Source of the DNA: Syngnathus acus
Lineage: Eukaryota; Chordata; Actinopteri; Syngnathiformes; Syngnathidae
Length of the DNA stretch: 64,000 nucleotides
Assembly: GCF_901709675.1 (NCBI RefSeq)
Contig: NC_051105.1
Location: forward strand, 5,013,104-5,077,103
Direction of reading: 5' to 3'
Shown: piece by piece, positions 58,401 through 64,000 of the stretch
Layout: the number at the start of each line of letters is the position of its first letter
How positions within the stretch are numbered: position 1 is the stretch's first letter
Program-made: the position numbers and the translations under genes
The notes under the pieces: generated by a model
Told to the model about the DNA's origin: nothing
The model's input: the letters and a program-made list of their open reading frames with translations, nothing else
Database searches by the model: none

Positions 58401-59671
58401 AAATTACTTTTAGATGGTGTCAGTTATTAATGACTAGTTTCGCTACTATGAAATACATTTTACAGTTTGCGCTCCAATAATTGCCTAACAGCAAAATGAT
58501 TCTTCTGGCTTTTTCTAAAAGGAAACAGATTGCGAAAATACAATAGCCTAAGAGTTTATATACAAGAACTGAAGCCAACTGTAACAAAATGAAACAATTT
58601 TAGTCCCAAAGCAGCTCTTGCCTACACTTTTGCTCTTTTCTACAGCTCATTTAGGCAACTAAGCTTTTGAACCTATGCTGGTGGCTGCCAAGTAGAAATA
58701 TTTTTAACTGGTTTTGTCCAAGAGACCACCATCATAACCAAGAAGCAACTCGGGGACCACTGCTTTGACGGAATATTATTTTGTACCGAAGGAGGATAGA
58801 CCTATCAAGGCTATTTATTTGCATCTGTATGTCTAATTTGGGAATCTCAGCAAAATTTGACATAAGTCGGATGGGTAAATGATTCACAAAATTAGCTGTA
58901 AAATAAATCATCTAAATAATGAATCAATTTTATTTTTAAAAATGTTATAATTACTTTCCATTTCCAATTTCGCGGACCACTTGAAATACCACCATGGACC
59001 ACTAGAGGACCGCGGACCACAGGTTGACAATCACCGCTTTAGGATTATTTGGAATGATAGATATTGAAGAGGTTTAGCATTTTCTGTTGCTGGCCCTGAC
59101 AGTTGTCTGAGCAGATAAGGGAAAATGTTTCTTTTCATTTTTATTTAAGCTTCTTTAAATTCATATACAAGTAGTTTTCCAGCGGGCACAAATTTTGAAC
59201 TACGATATCGCTAAACCACTCTCCTTCATTGCAGCGGGTGAACCGAGCGCAATCCCTATCGACTGGGACGAGGTGCACGGGTACCGTCACAGGATGGACT
59301 ACCAGAAGGGCAAACTGCTGGTGGTCAAGTCGGGCTTCTACTACGTCTACGCCAAAACCTGCTTCCGCTACTACGATTTACCTGGGGATGGAGGCCAAAG
59401 CGGCGGGCCCTACATGGACGTGAGCAACACGCAGCTCATCCAGTACATCTACCACGAGCGCATTAATAAGCACAGCAAAGCGGACCTGTTGATGAAGACG
59501 GGCAGCACCATGCGCTGGGACAACTCCAGCTACAATATGTACTGCGCCCAGCAAGGCCGAGGCCTCTGGCTGGATCAAGGAGACGCCTTATACGTCACTG
59601 TGTCCAACGCATGGATGCTGGACCCCGATGGAGTGGGGACGTACTTTGGGGCCATTAAGTTGGGTAACTGA
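52245..59671 (+). CDS. tnfsf11: tnfsf11 (RANKL), TNF superfamily ligand
   Basis: Type II membrane cytokine that trimerises and activates RANK; in vertebrates it drives osteoclast formation. Four exons give 270 residues (human 317): cytoplasmic tail 1-39, one transmembrane helix about 41-66 (LLFGTLLIMGLLQVASSVAI), a stalk shorter than in mammals, and a TNF homology domain from about 126 to 270. That domain has GKLLVVKSGFYYVYAKTCFR, LLMKTGSTMRW and the family ending DPDGVGTYFGAIKL. A second ATG at 52257 has a better Kozak context (agcATGg) than the first and would give 266 residues. The position after akap11 agrees with mammalian synteny. Other stalk exons could be hidden in the long introns. 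Confidence 0.93.
52458..55043 (+). other. tnfsf11 intron 1 with SINE
   Basis: It holds a tRNA-derived SINE at 54240-54420. No further stalk exon recognised. Confidence 0.7.
54240..54420 (+). mobile_element. tRNA-derived SINE
   Basis: tatagctcagtctgc resembles an RNA polymerase III A box and ggttcatgacc a B box, spaced as in a tRNA head. A non-tRNA body follows (ttgggactgcttggtggaga, agtacttctgacatac). It is not a functional tRNA gene because the cloverleaf is broken. Confidence 0.65.
55044..55079 (+). CDS. tnfsf11: tnfsf11 exon 2: 36-nt micro-exon (stalk)
   Basis: 12 codons (VDLTTAPRRPIE) between a strong pyrimidine tract ending ctccag and a consensus gtgagt donor. It is phase 0 on both sides, so it can be included or skipped without breaking frame. 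It replaces the much longer stalk exons of mammals. There is no homology evidence for these residues; the call rests on splice signals and position. Confidence 0.6.
55080..58207 (+). other. tnfsf11 intron 2
   Basis: No recognised repeat apart from short A runs. Several open frames at 56730-57540 and 57234-57506 have no family features. Confidence 0.65.
58208..58334 (+). CDS. tnfsf11: tnfsf11 exon 3: stalk
   Basis: 127 nt encoding EVQTEPVLNALRAPKKNRRL and then PPSAHLPIEVHQQLAK. SAHLPI recalls the AHLTI at the start of the RANKL receptor-binding domain. The basic KKNRR run is a possible processing site. Acceptor ggtag, donor gtgagt. Confidence 0.85.
58335..59234 (+). other. tnfsf11 intron 3 with hAT end
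   Basis: The terminal words ggaccactagaggaccgcgg and accacaggttgacaatcacc at 58976-59041 mark the end of a hAT-like element. A related ggaccactgcttt lies near 58753. Confidence 0.6.
59235..59671 (+). CDS. tnfsf11: tnfsf11 exon 4: TNF homology domain and stop
   Basis: 437 nt with nearly the whole receptor-binding domain. Jelly-roll strands are visible as SGFYYVYAKTCFRYY, TQLIQYIYHERIN, LLMKTGSTMRW, GDALYVTVSN and GTYFGAIKLGN. Stop TGA at 59669-59671. Confidence 0.96.
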
Positions 59672-60739
59672 AAATGTTGACGCTTGGGACGGCGCCATGC
59701 TACTGAAGTGACCCCAAAGAACCACTGATATTGTGCATTTTATAGTTTCACCACATAGCCACAAACAAAACCACACTCGACTCGGTCCAATGTAGTGCTG
59801 GATACTTTCAAGTTTTTTTTTTTTAAAAACTCATGTTATTCACACTTTAATTTGTTGTTTGTTTTTATGCACTGATGAGACAACAAAGGGCGCAAAGTGA
59901 GGAGATGTTGGCCAAGAAACTCATCAGCGTCATCATGGAAATACTGAAGCTGATCCAGCATCTGTTTGCATTTTAACATCAGCCGGACCAAAATATTCCT
60001 CGGCCGCAGCTGTCAGTGTTTTTCTGAAAAAAAAAAAGAAGATTTTTGAGGGTATGATCGAGGTGGGCCAGATGAGGTGCCTTCTTGACGTCCACGTTTA
60101 CATACAAATCACTGACTCCATAACAGTTGTGCCTGGAGTATTCCATTTTGTTGCTACAATGCCTAAAGTCCCTGCGTCATATGTCAGATATCTTTTTTGT
60201 CCCAAATCAAGCAATGGGGTATATGAAGATACTGTACCTCGGAAATATGCCAACCCAATGATGTCAATTTAACATTTATTGCCCTTCTAAATGTTCCCAC
60301 TCACATCATTAAGACGTGTGTGTGAGCTGGAGCCTATCCCAGGTCACCTTGGCTGAGAGGCGGGGTGTCATTTTGACAAATAGCCACTTTGGTTGGAATT
60401 GGAACATTGAGGTCCATGTCAACATCAGTCCCTTACTCTAAACCACAATTGGTTGATTCAACTGCGACTTTGGCTTGTTTTTTTTATTTGAATATAGTGT
60501 CTCAAATGATGACATTCACATTGTGACATTTTTGACTGCATTTCCACAAGCAACATGGTTGGTTTCCTGTGTGTGACGATCAACAAGCGATGCAGATAGC
60601 TGGACTGTCTGTTCTTGAATGACATGAAAAGACTCTTTAAAAAAGGACCAGCCAAATCGACTTTGGTTTGTCTTTAACTTATTTTTCTCTCGGTTTTCAT
60701 TTGGCTCGACAGTGAGGTAAATGGGAATATGCACTAACT

Positions 60740-60750
60740 ATTTATTTATT
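60740..60750 (+). promoter_or_regulatory. tnfsf11: AU-rich element in tnfsf11 3' UTR
   Basis: atttatttatt contains overlapping AUUUA pentamers and the UUAUUUAUU nonamer. Such elements destabilise cytokine mRNAs through TTP/ZFP36-type proteins. Confidence 0.55.
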
Positions 60751-61084
60751 AGCTATAGAAGTACAGAGGCGGGTCACTGTTAAAGTGACTTTTCAGCTGT
60801 AAAAAAAAAAGGAAAAAAATTCATGTATATTTTATGCCTACAGCATTCATTATGCAGCACTTAGAAAATAGTAGGCACGCTTTTTTTTTTTTCAATTAAA
60901 AACACAGGAGCTTCAGCTCTAATTCCATATTTATGTATCTCCGTTTTGACAATTGTGTGTGCACTCGCCTAGCGGAAAGCGATGTAGATTTATTGTTTAT
61001 TCCACAAGATAGTAGCGTACCGGATTTCAACTGATACATTTTTGTCAGTATGATTTTCTTTTTATTTATGGTTGTGTATGTTTA

Positions 61085-61090
61085 AATAAA
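61085..61090 (+). terminator. tnfsf11: Poly(A) signal of tnfsf11
   Basis: Canonical AATAAA after AT-rich 3' UTR sequence, followed by a T/GT-rich region. It is the first full AATAAA after the stop codon. Confidence 0.7.
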
Positions 61091-62859
61091 AAAATACTAC
61101 TTTTGTAATCACGTTTCACAGTGTATTGAAGCGAGACGTGGGCATGATTTGAATTGTCAAGTTCACACATACGATTGGATTCTCCTCCATCACATTCATC
61201 CAAAGACTTGCCCTGTTCTTAATTCAACCTGCCCACAATTGCGGTTCCAAAAGCTGCCCAGTACTGCCACACTGCTGCTAACCCACATCAGACGTTTGAA
61301 CCGCAGAATAAACCTGAAGCAGAGCTCATTGGACCGGAGTCGTGATGAGAATTCCCTTATGTCATGCTTGTACCTGCAGGACATATTGAAGGCACGGCAG
61401 GGCGGTCACCACACACAATGGTTCACGGTTCCCACGCTTGCACTGAAAGACTGGACCTCACACCGTGTTTAAACAATTCCATGTCTTTGGTGTAAAGTCT
61501 GGTGTTTGGGGGAAAAAAAAAATTGGGTGATGAATGGAATGTTTTCAGCACTGATGTGAACAGAGAATTACCGCTAAATTATTTGTATAGTGAGCGACGC
61601 CCATTTATCGCAAGGGAAACGTTCCAGATCCAACTGCAATAAGTGAAATCCACCATTTCGACCATTAAATAAAAGACTTTTTTTTTTGGTACCCCTCCCA
61701 CACACTTTGAACAAATTTAAACTTCAAACATACTTGCGACCAGTCTGGGTGTACCTCAGATGGGATAGGCTTCAGCATACCCGCGACCTTCATGAGGATT
61801 ACAAAGCATAGATGGACTTTTTAGTTTTTATTTGTTAGCACCTGTTCCCGATCTCTTACTCACTCATTTCTTTTCAGATCTTTCCAATTTTCTGTCAAAC
61901 AGAAGACCTCTGTTAGGAACATTTTGAGACATCTCTGAGGGTACCCTCAATCCATCATTTTCTATAAAACTCGCCCTGATTAGGTTTATTGGTGTGTGGC
62001 AATTTATCCCATCTGAATTATGGTGAGAGCTGAGGTAAATCTGCATGCATAAAGCAAACCTGCAAATTGTTTTCTCAGATTTTGCGGAGCCAAAACATTT
62101 AAACATGTGCACCCACTTCCAATCCCTGCCAAGCTGAGCATATGCACATAGGAATTTCACTTGTTGCATAAAACCGATCCATTTGGCAGAAATGAAAGTC
62201 TCACTGGCCTTTTTTTTTATTGCTCACATATGTAAAAACACCAGAGCCTGTGGCAGTGAAAAGCAGTGGGAATGGACTTTGGGACATTGAAATGATGTTC
62301 AATTGACAGTACTCAGATGTTACCTGATGACCACCGGCAAAAGAACTTCACATATTTGATTCCAGACTCAGGCTCAATGATGAGGTGGAAGTGTTTATCA
62401 AGAAAAACATTGTGCTGGAAAGCTGATCCGGGTATTTTTTTTTCTCCACAAAGAGCAGCACTAAAAGCATCAAAGGTTACACAATTAGGGAACGCTGGCT
62501 GCCGAGGCTTTACGAGGCTTTGCGGTTTTGAGGAAATCGAGTGCTACAAAATGTTTGGCTTTGGCTCGCGTGCTATCAATGCATACGTCTGTGGCTAAAA
62601 CATATATATCCACTCAGATTCCATTCTAGCCCTCTGCTGAGTCAGCCCAATTGGCTATTTTCACAAGCCATTGGCCTTCACCCCATTACTGGCGCACATG
62701 TACTCTATAGTGTTTTTGATGTCTGGCACTTGAGCTGCTTGGCTATTGCAAACTCTCATGTTATTAAAAAAAATAACAGGATGAGATTTACAGGCTTTTT
62801 CGTGGACGTAAGAAAGAAGGATAAGGGTATTAAAGTAACTAGGCCGTGTCATCGTCATC
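61091..62859. other. Intergenic downstream of tnfsf11
   Basis: Tigger-like relic at 61588-61680 (agtgagcgacgcccatttat, gggaaacgttccag) and a minus-strand interspersed-repeat fragment at 61735-61812. Otherwise nothing recognised. Confidence 0.6.
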
Positions 62860-62865
62860 ATCTGC

Positions 62866-63640
62866 AAGAGTGGTTCCCAACCACCGGGCCGCGGACCGGT
62901 ACCGGTCCGTGGGTCACTTGGTAACGGGCCGCCAAGCCGCACAGAAAACAAAAATCTAAATTATTTTATCGACGATCAATTAATTCAGGTCAAGACGCTC
63001 GTCCCGGTCACGTGACATGTTTCCCCAGTCGAGCCCGCAAAGCTAAATGAGTAAGAATTTATTTTCAAACATTAAAAAAAAAAAAAATGCTGATTCTCTC
63101 CCAATGACATCCGTCGGTTCAAGGTCAAGACGCTCGTCTCGGTCACGTGACATGTCACCTGAGTCAAGCCTGCGAAGCAAGCAAAAATGAGCAAGAACCA
63201 GAGATGTTTGGAAAGCTTTTTTGGAAAAGCAAAAAAGCCCAATGAGGAGACGCAAGAAGAGGAGGCTACGACTTCTAAGAAAAGGAAAGATGCATTTAAA
63301 AGAAAATGTCTGGAGTCCTACTTAAAATATGGATTTATCGCAACAAGTGACTTTGACGCACCAAGCCCACTCTGCATAATATGTGGCGACAGACTCGCTA
63401 ACGAGGCAATGAAGAAAACCCTGCTTCCTTTTCCAACAACCTATCTTTGTGAAGCAGGATTTTCTGCAGTTAAAGCGACCGAAACAAAGCTGCGCAGCAG
63501 ATTGGACATCAACAGCACACTTCGGGTGTCATTATCTTCGATTACGCCTAGATGGGACCGGCTTGTTTCTAAGAAACAAGCTCCGTGCTCCCACTAATTC
63601 AACAGAATGGTGAGTTTTATTATTTATGTGGTTTATATTT
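62866..63640 (+). mobile_element. Internally deleted hAT (ZBED-type) transposon
   Basis: It begins with the well-known fish hAT terminus gtggttcccaaccaccgggc and the palindromic gcggaccggtaccggtccg. It contains a chimeric transposase frame at 63187-63597. I could not find the matching right inverted repeat before the next element at 63712, so the right boundary is approximate. Confidence 0.75.
63187..63597 (+). pseudogene. Deleted hAT transposase: N-terminus joined to C-terminal dimerisation region
   Basis: 136 residues. The N-terminal part (SKNQRCLESFFGKAKK, then CIICGDRLANEAMK) matches the start of ZBED5/SCAND3-like hAT proteins. It then jumps to FPTTYLCEAGFSAVKATETK and LRSRLD, the hAT C-terminal dimerisation motif. 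The catalytic core and several hundred residues are gone at one in-frame joint near residue 79. It cannot act as a transposase, but the frame has no stop. Confidence 0.8.
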
Positions 63641-63711
63641 GTTTTTGATGCCAGTCGTATCATTTTATGTTATTGTATTTATATATTTATTATAAATGTA
63701 TTATTTATTTG

Positions 63712-64000
63712 CAGTGATCCCTCGCTACTTCGCGTTTCGTTTATCGCGGCTTCACTACATCGCGAATTTTATTTCCAAATAAAAAAAAAACATTTAAAAG
63801 GCAAAATAAAACTTCTAAATTGAAGAAATATGTGTATAACCTTTCGGACAGAGTAGTATTGCTCCAAATGTTCGTTTACATTCCTTTAGAAGTCCGTTAT
63901 TGCGTGTTAACTCGTTTGCCTGCCCAGTACTTCTTGTTGGTGACCGTACTTCGCGGATTTCACTTAACGCAGGTGGTTTTTGGAACCAATTATCTGCGAT
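63712..64000 (+). mobile_element. Tigger/pogo-like MITE, near-complete copy
   Basis: Starts cagtgatccctcgctacttc and ends near the window edge with cgcaggtggtttttggaacc, the usual lead to the right terminus. It shares long identical words with 1-190 read on the minus strand, such as tccaaatgttcgtttacatt. Confidence 0.8.

Larger units (their letters stand above)
59672..61090 (+). other. tnfsf11: tnfsf11 3' UTR
   Basis: About 1.4 kb from the stop to AATAAA. It includes a fragment of the interspersed repeat at 60325-60375 and an AU-rich element at 60740-60750. Confidence 0.7.

Noticed and set aside
1-64000. CRISPR arrays, operons, bacterial signals
   Set aside because: The repeats present are microsatellites and eukaryotic transposons; genes are split by GT-AG introns.

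Overview
The window is vertebrate genomic DNA, most likely from a teleost fish, and probably a percomorph given the intron sizes. It has split genes with GT-AG introns, abundant CA/TG microsatellites, and fish-type DNA transposons, a tRNA-derived SINE and non-LTR retrotransposon debris. Three protein-coding genes lie on the plus strand in the order dgkh, akap11, tnfsf11. To my knowledge this is also the order on human chromosome 13q14. Nothing here is bacterial or viral, and I see no CRISPR array, operon or rRNA.

Layout. 1-190 is the end of a Tigger/pogo-like MITE on the minus strand. 191-5314 looks like intron upstream of the first visible dgkh exon. 5315-22105 holds 26 coding exons of a type II diacylglycerol kinase: the end of the PH domain, two C1 domains, the catalytic and accessory DAGK domains, and a C-terminal SAM domain. 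They sum to 3,351 nt including the stop and keep frame at every junction. The N-terminus lies outside the window. 22106 to about 25.2 kb is probable dgkh 3' UTR and holds a DNA transposon. 27687-39646 holds akap11: 11 coding exons, 5,409 nt, 1,802 residues, with one giant exon of 4,147 nt. 39647 to about 42.06 kb is probable akap11 3' UTR. About 42.1-52.2 kb is intergenic, with microsatellites, transposon relics and an unexplained 70-nt hairpin. 52245-59671 holds tnfsf11 (RANKL): four exons, 270 residues, followed by a 3' UTR with an AU-rich element and a good AATAAA at 61085. The right end holds an internally deleted hAT transposon and another copy of the MITE found at the left edge, in inverted orientation.

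Function. The three genes are neighbours by conserved synteny, not an operon. DGKH phosphorylates diacylglycerol, AKAP11 scaffolds PKA and phosphatases, and TNFSF11 is the membrane cytokine that activates RANK. The most interesting signals are these. The SAM exon of dgkh sits between complementary (TG)n and (CA)n tracts, and skipping it gives a SAM-less end only 55 residues shorter. A 126-nt dgkh intron is fully open in frame. AKAP11 carries about 13 degenerate copies of a short [FY]A-x-x-[L] helix motif. tnfsf11 has a symmetric 36-nt micro-exon and a dibasic stalk site. All homology calls come from reading translations against remembered family features; no search was run.
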